Shown here: positions 53,766 through 64,000 of the stretch, one piece after another
Layout: every line of letters begins with the position of its first letter
How positions within the stretch are numbered: the stretch's first letter is position 1
Assembly (NCBI GenBank): GCA_900169235.1
Contig: FWCC01000028.1
Span: 71,121 to 135,120 of the forward strand
DNA: 64,000 nucleotides
From: Zarea fungicola
Lineage: Eukaryota > Ascomycota > Sordariomycetes > Hypocreales > Cordycipitaceae
Direction of reading: 5' to 3'
The notes under the pieces: generated by a model
The model's database searches: none
Told to the model about the DNA's origin: nothing
Seen by the model: the letters and a program-made list of their open reading frames with translations, nothing else
Made by a program: the position numbers and the translations under genes

Positions 53766-54834
53766 TTACATCTTCTTCGCCCTGAGGTAGTTGTAATCAA
53801 CCAGATTCTCCTCGGTCAGATTGACCAGGTAATCGCCCACCTCATCCCCGTACAGCTCATGCCAGCTCTTGTACTTGGCCTCGAGGTCCAGAAACTTGGC
53901 GCTCTTGGACGTGTCGATCCCCGTCGACTGCCATATCCCCTCCACGTAGCTCTTGTCAATCGGCACCATGCCGTCCGTCGACTTTTTTTCCCACCGGCTC
54001 AGCACCTGCGCCGGATCCATGCTAATCGTCTCCGTCAGCCGCCTGACCGTGTCGCCCTCGAGAATGTCGTCTGCGTCGACGACGATGGGATACCCCACGT
54101 CGCCCGGCGCCGCTATGGAGGAGGAGGAGGAGGAGGTGGTGGTGGTGTCTGATTTTCTAGCGAGGCGGTCGGCGTACCAGTCGTACAGGATGCGCGCGAT
54201 GCCGAGGCCCTGGCTGAGCTCCCTCGTGCGCAAGCTAATGTCGGGCGCCATGCCGACGCGCGCTTCGGTGCGGTACCACGAGTCGATCATGAGAGCCGGG
54301 TGGCGGATGAGGAAGAGCGGCACAAAGGAGGTGAGGAAGCCGTCTGGGAGCATGGTTGGGTTGGTGTGCTGCGCTGTGGATTCGTCGGACATGGTGAATT
54401 CGGAGGCAAACTCGCCGTGGCAGGTGGCTTCAAAGATTGGTGAGGGTTCCCAGATTTGGCAGATGTGGCTCTTGAGGAATATGGAATTTCCCTATATTTT
54501 AAAACGTCAGAGATATGATGATGAGGCCTCAAAAAGACAAATCACAATTGACATGTGTTGGGAAAAAAAGTACATTTGCGTGTGCCGTCTCACGAGCGGC
54601 CAACATCTCGGCATAGCCCTCGCGAAGCTGCTTTACAAATTCCTGTCGGTCTTCTGGCTCCGCCTTTGCGTCCACTGATGTGCTAAAGTGCTGCAGGCCA
54701 TAAAGATAGGCACCGTGCAAGTGGTACCCCGACTCCTCCCAGCCGTTCTGCTTTGAGAGCAGCTTGACGAGGAGGTTTGAAAGTGTCCGCGCGCAACTGA
54801 AGAAGAAGACGTCCTTGGGGCGTGTCTCTGCCAT
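53766..54834 (-). CDS. P-loop sulfotransferase-like protein
   Basis: Two exons, 54834-54574 and 54491-53766, with an 82-nt GT-AG intron (donor GTACTT) in phase 0, giving 328 aa. The N-terminal strand-loop-helix (VFFFSCARTLSNLLVKLLSKQ) corresponds to the PAPS-binding loop of the fungal sulfotransferase-like P-loop family. GNSIFLKSHIC right after the splice matches the second conserved strand (KxH), and FLIRHPALMIDSWYR matches the 3'-phosphate-binding RHP...S helix. These three motifs in order support the family. Sulfotransferases move sulfate from PAPS to an alcohol or amine; the acceptor here is unknown and some relatives are not demonstrated enzymes. A (Ser)n run near residue 215 comes from a GAGGAG/GGTGGT repeat. 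Confidence 0.78.
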
Positions 54835-55806
54835 TGTATGCTCCGTTTTTGGCCTCCTGTCTAACCCAAAGTTTTAATCAAAACTTTGCAGAAACTGCAG
54901 TTGAACAAGTTGAGTGTAATGTTGCGAGGATAGTGGTAAGAAGCGCTCGCTGCATCTCTTGAGGGACGGAAATTTACAAATCTCTCGATGGTGACGCAGT
55001 CGTATCTAATAAATGGCTCTACAGTCGTTGAGCAAGCCTGCGGGCCTTGCGCGGGGGTTCCTAGGCAGTAGTTGGTTCCCAGTTGGATTATGAGACAAAA
55101 TTAACCCAGTAACTAGAAGATCGACCCCGTCCTCCCGCAATCTTCTACCTTTCGGAACTGGGACTTGGCCGATTTGGCCGACTTGACCGACAAGGCGGAG
55201 AAGGCGCCACATTTCAGCCTTTCCATGTTGGATGAGTTATGAGGACCAGCATGAGGCCTTCGCCAAGTCACGGTATTCTTATTGACGATATGCAGGACTG
55301 TTGATTTAGTCAGACATTATGCCGTGACTCTGCAGCTCGGACATCTTCAAAGTCCTTCTCGGTAATGAGGCCGTGTCCGAATGTTACGCCAAGAAACGGA
55401 GCCGAGCTAATGTCGGACCATCGCGTCTTCGGTCGAGATGCGAATGCTACCTTGCCTGCCGTTTGGGAATTATTCTTTCTCCCCTTTGCGTCATCTTGCA
55501 TTCGATGGAGGAAATGTAGTACTGAAAACAACTCTATTTAGAATTGAACATCAGCTTTCCTCGGCCCTTCGGTCTTGGAGCGTCTCGGCCCGTCGTCGCA
55601 ACAGCATCATCCAGGTCTAGATTTAATATTATGAATGTATAGAAACAATGTGTATAGTGCTACATCAGCAATAACAACCCTGACTCGGAGAGGCCACATT
55701 ATAGAGACCGCCCTCCTTTGACCCTGTTCGCCACCCCTTGGGTCTATCTCCTCGGCTGCGCGAAGAAACTACTTCCACCCGGCCGAGAGCAGTCTTTCCG
55801 GCCATC
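54835..55806. other. Intergenic region, no supported gene
   Basis: Two short minus frames (55006-55212 and 55310-55531) lack features. No repeat or RNA gene was recognised. Confidence 0.5.
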
Positions 55807-56646
55807 TCATTGAAAGCCGAGGCTTGCAATCAATTTATCATCAAGCTCCTTGAGCTCTCTCCTCTTGCTCTCCACTGCAGGGGTTTTAACCGGCAGCCTG
55901 GGTGATGTGATTTCCAGCCCGCGCAGCTCCTTTAGCTCGCGCAACGCCGCGGCGATGTCGTCCGCAAAGCGACTCCAGATGCTCTTTTCCATGTGCCACT
56001 CGCAGCACGCTCGATTGATCCGCAGATGCCGCACGCCGGATGCCGGCGCAATGGCCCGGATGAAGTGCAGCTGTTCGTAGTCGGACCACACGTAGATGGC
56101 CATGCTCCGAATCGCCTCCCTGCGCGTTTGGCTGACGGTGCTGAAGAACACGCCCGCATGGGCCGAGTTTGGCAGCTCGAGGCGGTTCACCCGGTAAAAG
56201 ATGGGCTCGGCCTCTGCGTGTATGCGCCGGCACGTCTCCAGCAGCATGAGGACCGTCACCCGCTGCCTGTACTTGCGCAGGAAATGCGGTGCGACCAGCA
56301 AAACGGTTTCCCGCTCGACTGAGAGTGCGTGCTCATAAATTTGCAGTCGGAGCTCGGCTGGTAGGGTGAAGAGTACGGACTGCGACTGGGAGTTCGCGCG
56401 GTGGTGGCGTCCTGCGCTCGTTCGGTCCTGGGGCAGTTGATACTGTGCAAATGTGTAGCGACCGTTCAGCCAGCCGTTCGGTGCGCTGTAGACTACGGAG
56501 TTTTCGAGGCCGTATGGGAATTGGAATCTTGCTTGCAGTGTTGCAGTGTATTGTTCGTTGGCATCCAGTGGTTCAATGACCTCCCCGACATGACCACTGC
56601 CGCCGCTGGGCTCGGCAGTCGAATTCTCATCGCGTTCTGACGACAT
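55807..56646 (-). CDS. DUF7730/F-box-like fungal protein
   Basis: Single-exon gene of 279 aa. The central block FTLPAELRLQIYEHAL (about residues 93-108), followed by LLETCRRIHAEAEPIFYRVN (about 135-154), is the signature of a very large group of fungal proteins. These have an F-box-like helix pair or the DUF7730 domain. Members may serve as substrate adaptors of ubiquitin ligases, but most are uncharacterised. The C-terminal half is helical with leucine-rich stretches. No signal peptide is present. A strong TATA element sits about 95 nt upstream of the ATG. Confidence 0.75.
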   Translation of the reverse strand: MSSERDENSTAEPSGGSGHVGEVIEPLDANEQYTATLQARFQFPYGLENSVVYSAPNGWLNGRYTFAQYQLPQDRTSAGRHHRANSQSQSVLFTLPAELRLQIYEHALSVERETVLLVAPHFLRKYRQRVTVLMLLETCRRIHAEAEPIFYRVNRLELPNSAHAGVFFSTVSQTRREAIRSMAIYVWSDYEQLHFIRAIAPASGVRHLRINRACCEWHMEKSIWSRFADDIAAALRELKELRGLEITSPRLPVKTPAVESKRRELKELDDKLIASLGFQ

Positions 56647-56740
56647 ATTTGGGCACTTTCATTCGCAGACGCAGTTAGGTAATTGTTGGTGGGTTGAGTT
56701 TTAGTTTGAATGGATTCATTGGCGCCAGAGTCGAGCAGAG

Positions 56741-56748
56741 TATTTATA
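56741..56748 (-). promoter_or_regulatory. TATA box of the DUF7730-like gene
   Basis: TATAAATA on the minus strand, about 95 nt upstream of the ATG at 56646, within a GC-richer context. It matches the TATA consensus and the usual spacing. Confidence 0.5.
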
Positions 56749-56954
56749 CTCGGCAGCTTGGGCGTGGCGCGCGTGGCGTTTAAACATGCCGTATTATAGT
56801 TTGATGGCCTTCACGATGAATCACCAGAATAATGTTGGATTTTGGTTGCGAGCAATTAAATTACATAAAACGTGCACTGCAATGAGATCTGACAAAAACG
56901 GGTGCTATTGGTAGTCATGCAACTACCGAACCTGAAACCAAATGCTTGACACCG

Positions 56955-57908
56955 TTACTTCTTGATTTTTCTTGGGCGTAGTTTGTCTGTGTAGTCGAGG
57001 TTCTTGAACCGCCTCCAGCTAATTAGATACCCTTCATTGTCGGCAATCTCCTCCAGCGCAACTACGTCACCTACTTTGACCTCATCAACCTCTTTAGCAT
57101 TTATAGTATTCATGCAGCAATATGGTTCTGTCCATGCGGAGCCAAAGTCCACCAGTTTACCATCCAGGAAGTTATCCATGCGAGCATCCCTATTGTATAC
57201 GTGGAGTCGGTTCAGAGCCAAGATATCCCTTCGCATTTTATCTATGCTCCGATAATTGACACCTGAACTAGAAGATGCAAGTGCCTTGACTATGCCACGG
57301 ATGGGCGCTTTGGAGGGATCTCGAGTTCTGGGTGGTGGTGGTGTTGCAGACTCGGACGCCGTGGAAACCCAGTGTTCGCGGAGTAGGCAGTCCTCTTCAA
57401 GATCAACGCCGCTCTCTAGCAAGATGGGCAAGTACTTCTCGTCTACGAAAAGAAACCCAAAACACGCTATCGAAATGGCTTGTTTAACTTGTCCCTTTTC
57501 CGTCGCCTCGTTGATTCTTCCGTATGCGCGACACTCAGCGTAGAAGGGATCCTTGTGCAACTCAACTTGTCGCCTGGCGTTGGGTCCTTCCACAATATCG
57601 TTCCAATAGTTGAAGCTGTCGTCTGGATTGAAGAACTTGAACTAAAACAATATTAGCCGTGTTGGTACACAACGTATCCCTAGCAGACAAGAAAAAAAGA
57701 GCTTTACCACTTTCAAAGCATAGAGCTTTGATTTAATCTTGACTTTGAAGACGTACCCCTGTCTTCCCGATTCGGAATGATCTGGTAGATGGCTGTCCAG
57801 CCGACCCAGCCACTCGATGGGTGAATTCCAATGCGGAAAGGGGCGGAGCTTTGGCCCATCGCAGGGGGGCAGCTCCTTGGGCGGCCGAGGCCGTTTTTTA
57901 GCACCCAT
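56955..57908 (-). CDS. FTA2-type protein-kinase-like protein
   Basis: Two exons, 57908-57708 and 57641-56955, with a 66-nt GT-AG intron in phase 0, giving 295 aa. LPPCDGPKLRPF opens the domain. YVFKVKIKSKLYALKVFKFF, formed across the splice, is the strand with the ATP-site lysine. VYNRDARMDNFLDGKLVDFGSA is a kinase-like catalytic loop followed by the metal-binding DFG. The pattern matches the Sim4-complex FTA2 domain, a kinase-like family greatly expanded in filamentous ascomycetes, most members having no known link to kinetochores. The HRD histidine is replaced (YNRDA), so activity is uncertain. A longer start at 58079 lacks similarity. The gene is divergent from the orphan gene at 58383. 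Confidence 0.78.
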
Positions 57909-58382
57909 ACTGTTGTTTTGAGCAGGCCATCGGCCATCAGGATGCTGGAATTTCCGTGAACATATATGGGAAGTTGAGTGGCGAAGGAATCGGAGCAGCG
58001 GAACAAGGATATTGGAATGGCGGCGGCCCGACCCGTCTGACATGCAGCAGGAGGCTGTAGGGGGGTCGGGCGGAGCCACTGATACGCGGCCAATGATATT
58101 GGGCTTGTCATTTCATATTGGTGGTCACGTCATGCTAGTTCGCGTGTCGCACCCGGATTGGCTCTTTCTTCTCAGCTTGACATCTGTAGTGGTGTTGTCC
58201 TTGGCCTAACGGGCGCTAAAGGACATCAGGGAGAGAACGGCGGGGGCCAGCCAGCCCTCCTCAACGGATAGGATTTGGATCAGATGGCTGTCGCCCTATT
58301 TTATCTCCTTTATCTTACCTTGCTTAATTTTTTCCCTTCTGCAGCGTCATAAGAACACGCCAAACATCAAACTCATGGTACA
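57909..58382. promoter_or_regulatory. Divergent promoter region of the FTA2-like gene and the orphan gene
   Basis: 474 nt between two ATGs pointing away from each other, so a shared regulatory region is likely. No TATA element is clear. A T-rich stretch near 58300-58345 precedes the plus-strand gene. Confidence 0.45.
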
Positions 58383-60060
58383 ATGCCAGAGCCTAATGCA
58401 GTAACAGTACTTGATTCATTAATGTGGGAGAACCCCGAGGTTCAACTCAAAATTCCTGCGAGTAAAAGCCTTACTACAAACCGGGATTACATTTTTCCTG
58501 CTAGACTCCAGGAATGGGAAGATTTCAATTTCGAGACTCTCAAGGAACTGAATCTACTTGATCTCATTCGCGAAGCGAGAACTGGTCTGAGTGGCCCTCC
58601 TTACCTTGGCCGAGGGGAGCGTTTTGTAAAAGCAGAGCCTCAAACCCTTCATATTCTTACCAAATGGAGCCACAGTATTGTTCAAGCGGGTCTGGATGCT
58701 GTGGAAAAGAAAATTCCAACCTGTACCTGGAATGCTGCAGTGACGAAAGAAGACAAAGCATCCAGCACACATCAAAGCACGCCAGCGCCCACGGAGTCCA
58801 GCCCATCGTGTCCCCCTACCCCATCCAAGAAAGGGCAACATACAAACAAAAGAGGGCGAAAAAGGCCCAGATTTAACCCAGATGGAGGTGCGACGGCCAT
58901 TTGTCGCACTCATGGAATTTCATGTCCGGCGAGCGAGGTTGAGCTGCTGCCAAAAGATTACAAACCCTCTACTAAATGGAAAAGCAAACAGGTTCTGCAA
59001 AAGTTTATTAAAGAAGATGGGTCATGGATAAAAGGAGCTACCCGAAACTCGATGACACTCCCTATACAGCAGGCATTCACCTATAGCGTGGAGTTTGGAT
59101 GCCGATACGGATGCGTCTTGACGACGGAGGAGGCCTTCATCTTCCGTGTGCGCCCAGGTAAGGCATGATGTAAATTCATGTGATGCCTTTGTTTCTGCAG
59201 AGAATTATGCACTAATTTGCTGGAAAGATTTGAAGCCCGGCGCCTCGACGAAGTCGCTCAAACAAGTGCTCAGAGACGATGCGTGTCTGGAGTATGTTGT
59301 TGTTCCATGGTCAACTAACGAGGAACACTCAGACGAGGTACTTACGCCATGCACCTGCGAGATTGCCCAAGAAACTTGAAAAAATCTTCCATGGCTTCGT
59401 TAAGATTTCAATATGGCGAAGTGCGGTGAACCCTGGACAGCCAGGCAACTGCTGTCTGTAGTTGATTCTCGCTAATAGCATCTTGACAGAGCGGGAATGT
59501 GACCGGTTCACCGTCGTCCGGTCTGACATTTAACTTGGCTTTGTGGTTCATTCATGTTCTAGCTTCTGCGGACCACAGAATTCAATGGGAATACGGAAAA
59601 CTATCCGACTTGAGTATGGCTATTAGGGAATGCGACACAATCATGACCCCTGCCACGCCGGACAGCCATTCTCATACACGGAAGCGAAAGGGTGCCAGGT
59701 CAACCACACCGAGAGACCACTCCAGAGAATCTTCAGTTGAACAAATTAGTCACTCCTTTATAAGTGAAAGTACACAGTTTGGCCCAAAGCCTCCGGTATG
59801 TGTAGCGCCTCTACTCATAACTTTCACATCTACTTCCATCATCTGACAATAAGAGCTAATGGGCATAGCTTCCTCGAGGGATTTCATCATCAAGCGATGC
59901 TACCCTACTTAATGGTGAATCATCCCTCCAATTACCTACCACTAGTTTTGCGGTTGGCGATGAACGAGTCGTCGACACCCAATGCCAGGACACTGGGCAG
60001 GACGATGAACGGGAATTGAGAAGGTCGAAGCGAGTTCGAGCTCGATACGATGGCTTATAA
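58383..60060 (+). CDS. Orphan fungal protein of 469 aa, four exons
   Basis: Exons 58383-59157, 59201-59337, 59490-59795 and 59869-60060. The introns are 43, 152 and 73 nt, all GT-AG with agreeing phases. The middle section reads continuously across introns 1 and 2: a FGCRYGCVLTTEEAFIFRVRP block, then YALICWKDLKPGAS, an EYVVVPW strand, and SGLTFNLALWFIHVLA. This resembles a fold often seen in uncharacterised hypocrealean proteins next to kinase-like genes, but I cannot name a family. A basic, Lys/Arg-rich segment (about residues 155-165) and a C-terminal RRSKRVRARYDGL could be nuclear signals. No membrane segment is present. Intron 2 is long for the locus. Confidence 0.68.
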
Positions 60061-63000
60061 ATTGCAAAAATTTAAAGAGACACAGTGGGTCACGGTGAAC
60101 CAGTAAACTTTTATTGAAAGGCATTAATACATTTGGAGGCTCAAAGTTGGGGATTACCGTGATGTCGCTGCTTACTTTGATGTTGACTATGCATGGTGTT
60201 TGTGGGCAGTTCTGACTTTGAACGGCTGAGTAGCTGAGACTGGCACCCCTTTGCAATTTTATAATGTACAATGGCATCATAGCCAGACGTTATTTTATTC
60301 TAGCAACACATTACAGTTGACGTGAACAAAAACAGTAATGTAAAGCAATATATTATGTTTAAATGAATTATTATTTAATGCTGATGATAAAGTCAGCTAC
60401 CCCATACCCCCTTTTGATTATCCGCCAGACCATAACATCCAAGTGCTTCGCTCGTACAGCTCAGAATTTCGAAGAAGAGCTTCATCTCAGCTAGCACATA
60501 CAGAAAAGCCGAAAGTTGGAGGAATGTCATGCTACCCAGCCCAGCGTTATGCCATTGAGAGCGAGTTCTTCTCTACAGATGTAATAATATACTGGACGAT
60601 TTATTTTGGGTTGGAAGCAGTCCATTTACCGCAAACAGGTGCGACACCACATGACAGCAGTACAAATAGCCAACCGCGGTGATTTGGTAAAGGACAATGT
60701 TACCTGGAACCCAAGACAGCAAGCCATGGCGGTAAAAAGTCATGAGAGGACTTTAGCAGAGAGGTCAGGATACGATATCCACCGTTATAGCAGCCTTTTC
60801 GCAAATTTTAAGTGCTGTAATCGCTACTACTCCTGCCTGGAGCAATTGAATATCTGCCAAGCGCGTTGAGCCTTCTTCCAAAATATTGGATCATACCCCG
60901 TCACTATATAATTATCCACATTTTCAGAGATGATGTAGATATTATGAACAGGTAGCAATGCATCAATGGTCCCTCTGAAAAAGCCCTGTACTGAAGGTCG
61001 TGGTGCAACTTCCACGGAGCTACTGCTGCTTTGGTGACGTGGGTAGGGCTGATGCAATGGCGAGAGGTCCAGGTTTAATACCCCACACGTTGCCCAGTTT
61101 GTGAAGAAGATTATAGTAGCATTTAGGGTGCTAAAAAAGGGAGGAATATGTCCTGGCATATTCCTCTAGAGAGCCATATATGCCCTAACTTGCCTTAGGG
61201 TCTTTATAGACGAGATCAACCTTCTCACCTCTATAGCAACGTATTAATACAGCCTAAGCAGATGCAATCATTAGAATGATAGCAATAGTATTTCTAGTGT
61301 ACACCTTGTCGTCTAATATGCTACTTATAACTGCCTTTTTAAAGCAATGCGCATTGTCGGTTATGGTAGCGTGTTTTAGGTTAGGGGCTTTGCATTTTAT
61401 AGTGGTTTTAGTCCACTAGGCATAGAGAATATTATTATTAGAAAGAAATAATGTCTTCTTAGTACTAGTCACCTACACAGCTTCTTTACGGGCTATTTAC
61501 CTTCTGCTCTTTGTAAAGATTTTAGGAACGTAAATCCTATGGGGTTGGCCACTCTTTAGTGCTGTAGGTCTAGCGCAAAGACCATGATTAGAGAAATACG
61601 TCTTAAGAGGTATAACGTTTGCAGTGTGTAAATGGGTTTCTCTACGGCGATGCTAAAACTAGAAAATAGATTAGTGTTAATGCTAATGGCTCTTAACATT
61701 AAACTAGACTTACTTTAAAGAACACTCTACTATTCGCTAAGAAGGTCTATAAAACCTATAAAATCTATTAAGACACAAGGCTAATAAAAGCTTAAAAAGG
61801 TTACATGACGAAAAGAAACAGTATATAGACTAAGAAGAGGCCACTTAGTTCTAATATAGTTCAGTAGACTTCAAGGACAAGGCTTGGGAAGGAGATCCTA
61901 GTCGCAGTCATAAAAGCCATATATAATTTTAGAGTTTGTTAGCTCTCTTTTTAGAGGCCCTTATAAATGCGGTGATCTATGACACTTATTAGATGAAGAG
62001 TATTAGAGTGCTTTATTGTAAGACTGTTCTCTAAGAACATTTTAGAAGTGTATTGCTTTAGGTGGCTTTTCTGAGAACTATTAACAAAATAAGAAGTAAA
62101 GGCTGAGATTTGTTAAAATGAGTCTTACTATATAGTAAATATGTAAACCATATGTGTTCCATCCTTCACAATTAATTATGCTGCTAAAAGATAATTCAAG
62201 TAGACGTTGATCAATTACGTGTAGAAGCTAGATTATTGCATACACAATTATAGATTGATACATTGGGTTACGATCTAGGACACGCAATCTCCACCACTTA
62301 TCACTTGCGCTAGACACTTTCCTTTGGCTCAAGTATCGAAATATAGTCAGTGCGGCGTAAACACGCGACTCTGTTCCAAGGACGGGTCATTCTTTACGTG
62401 CTGGCGTGGCTGAAAAAAGGATAGTCATCTGTCCTGGCAGGTTAGGTAGGGTTCTATTCATAAGCTCTGGTTGCTATTCCTAATTATCTTATCGAATATC
62501 CATCATAATTATGATAATTGTCTTGGACAGCCGCCAAAACAGGAACTTCGTCTCACCAATAAACCCCTGCGTAGTCGCTTTGGTCCCAAAGGCAGGACTA
62601 TTGCAGCCGCTATACAACACATACCACTAAGATCTACTGTCAGTATAGTTGTTTGATTCAGCCAGAGTATGATAGCGAGTGGGCAGCTAGTGATGTTGCA
62701 GCTTGTCCCTGGTGAGTCAAACACATTGGCTGGCAACCTGTTTCATAGCTGCTACAAGGTCGCAAACCTTTTATTTTTTACTGTTATAGATCTTTTATAG
62801 TTGCTAGTTGTTCTTGCAGTTGGCTGATTAGGCTCACAACTAAATGAAGTACTCCACAGCAGTTCCAGCGGGGCTGGCAGTAACTATTGTGCGAGACCGT
62901 GGTCTTGCACTTGAAAGTCGTCTAGTACTTCACATTTTGTTGGTGTCAAACTAGCGTTCGCTGGCTGCTTCGTGTTTGATAAGATAGCTGTCTCCTAAAT

Positions 63001-63260
63001 AGTCACTATATTGCTTAATGAGTACAGGTGCACAGAGCACAGGGAAATGTTAGGTAATTTGCCCCAAATCCGGGCTACGCTGACCTGAGACAAGTTCTGG
63101 GGCGCTTCTTGCCCGCACAAATTGATTTTCTTCACAGCTTGGTTTGTATTCCTGTAGATAACTCTGCCTACTATTGACTTGGTAGCGTCTCAGTGTCATG
63201 TTGACAAACTTGTGATATGCGCAGGCCTCTCGACCATCACCTCTATTACCTAGCCAAGGA
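60061..63260. other. 3.2 kb AT-rich non-coding stretch
   Basis: No gene is supported. Small frames at 60443-60682, 60606-60869, 60827-61159 and 62471-62656 lack features. The most AT-rich part (61180-62260) is described separately. Confidence 0.5.
61180..62260. mobile_element. Probable decayed transposon, type unknown
   Basis: Very AT-rich, with TTA/CTA/TAG words in all frames and no open frame above 60 codons, unlike its flanks. Fragments read as plausible codons interrupted by many stops (for example around 61740-61930 on the plus strand). This fits a transposon mutated by repeat-induced C-to-T change, but I see no terminal repeats and cannot assign a class. Confidence 0.35.
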
Positions 63261-64000
63261 TCACGAAATGGTTTCTACTGCTCTATTTAGAAGCATCTCA
63301 AACATGGCCCTTTTCAGTCCCTCCGCCTCGTCAACCTGTTCAATCATTGCCCGTACATCTCTCGCCCACTCCAGTGCAAACATACCCTCGCCAGCTTCTC
63401 CAGCCTTGTCCTGTAGTTGCTGGTACTCTCCCAGGACCATGAGTATTTTCTTCGACTGCTCTAGGTTCTTGGGTGTTGCCAGGTTTAGTTGATGCAGAGC
63501 TAAAGTGGCAGGGAGATAAAATGAATAAACCGGCGTGTTGAGGGCGTTACACGCCTGGTCGCACATGGCCGACTCAGTCACGGTAGCGCCATGTTTAGGC
63601 AGCCGACCGAGCTGTGTCTCAAGAGAAATTTCGTGAAAAAGTTCGACAAAAGAGGTATACGACGGATGGGTACGGAAAAACTCCGCCAGGAGAATATAAA
63701 TTGCAGACTCGAGCATACTGGCGTCGTTGATGGCCATCAGGCCGACGCCTTTGGCTCGATACCAGCAGACCTTACCGTGGCGAGTGGCGCTGCTATTCTT
63801 AATATCATCGCATACACCAAAAACGCTCTGAAGGAGCTCAATCATCCATCCAAGAGTGGCGGCGTCAAAGTACTGCTCGTCTGATAGAGCTGTGCCACCC
63901 TGCAGAAGGAGGACGCAGTCCGGCACGGAAACTCCAAAAATACAGGAGCTGCCGAGGATATTATGCTCAACATTCTTGAAGCTCAGTCAGCAACTTTTCG
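63261..64000 (-). CDS. Farnesyl-diphosphate-synthase-like protein with degenerate metal motifs, N-terminus beyond window
   Basis: The frame ends at 63261 and continues to the right edge. A probable acceptor (CTTCAAG, with CTGAC upstream) near 63979-63985 suggests that the preceding exon lies outside. Family landmarks are clear: FDAATLGWMIELLQSVFGV, ATRHGKVCWYR, VGLMAINDASMLESAIY, ELFHEISLETQLG and VYSFYLPATLALH. Trans-isoprenyl diphosphate synthases need two Asp-rich motifs. The first (DDxxD) reads DDIKN here, and the second, normally LGEYFQxQDDxxD, reads LGEYQQLQDKAGE, after which only about 45 residues remain instead of about 100. The protein is therefore truncated and probably inactive as an FPP synthase. 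It may be a pseudo-enzyme, a regulatory partner or a pseudogene, although the frame itself is intact. Confidence 0.75.

Noticed and set aside
1..64000. CRISPR arrays, bacterial operons or rRNA genes
   Set aside because: No regularly spaced direct repeats and no rRNA-like sequence; all architecture is fungal nuclear.

Overview
The window is nuclear DNA of a filamentous ascomycete, most likely a sordariomycete of the order Hypocreales. The clues are short GT-AG introns of about 45-80 nt with CTAAC/CTGAC branch points, compact intergenic distances, and orthologues of typical filamentous-fungal genes (NoxC, a Cya5-like PPR protein, Stu1/CLASP, a LIM-RhoGAP, Fyv7, and a GH20 hexosaminidase). I cannot name the species.

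Region 1 (1-41 kb) is mostly ordinary, gene-bearing euchromatin. In order it holds: the 5' part of a MARVEL-type membrane protein gene (-); noxC (+), with a tandem repeat behind it; a small Arg/Ser-rich protein (+); a Cya5-like PPR protein (+) convergent with an Atos/chromosome-segregation-domain protein (-); fyv7 (+); a 4 kb non-coding block rich in GTAC palindromes; the LIM-RhoGAP rga1 (+) convergent with stu1 (-); an NAD(P)-binding SDR protein (-); a tRNA-Trp gene (-); a BSP-family metallopeptidase (+) convergent with an M18 vacuolar aminopeptidase (-); and a ten-exon MFS sugar transporter (-) followed by a secreted GH20 beta-N-acetylhexosaminidase (-). I assembled the spliced models by reading donor, branch and acceptor sites and checking phase.

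Region 2 (about 41-52 kb) looks like an accessory island. It has AT-rich repeat relics, a diverged duplicated block, a small secreted cysteine-containing protein, a second tRNA-Trp gene with a partial third copy, a 54-base assembly gap, and two orphan multi-exon genes.

Region 3 (52-64 kb) returns to mixed content: a membrane-anchored acidic protein (+), a P-loop sulfotransferase-like protein (-), a DUF7730-like protein (-), an FTA2-type kinase-like protein (-) divergent from an orphan gene (+), 3.2 kb of AT-rich non-coding sequence with a probable decayed transposon, and a degenerate farnesyl-diphosphate-synthase-like gene (-) that runs off the right edge.

The most striking observation is the tRNA-Trp(CCA) family. 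Two copies, 13 kb apart and on opposite strands, reduce to the same 72-nt cloverleaf once their insertions are removed. Each has a normal short anticodon-loop intron. Each also has a 53-55 nt insertion in the variable loop with mRNA-type signals (GTACGT...CTAAC...ACAG). The second copy carries a further 54-nt insertion in the D arm (GTTAGT...TACTAAC...CAG). The tRNA parts are identical and the insert interiors have diverged. A degraded third copy lacks the variable-loop insert exactly at the predicted junction. If real, these would be nuclear tRNA genes with two and three introns, one or two of them of spliceosomal type.
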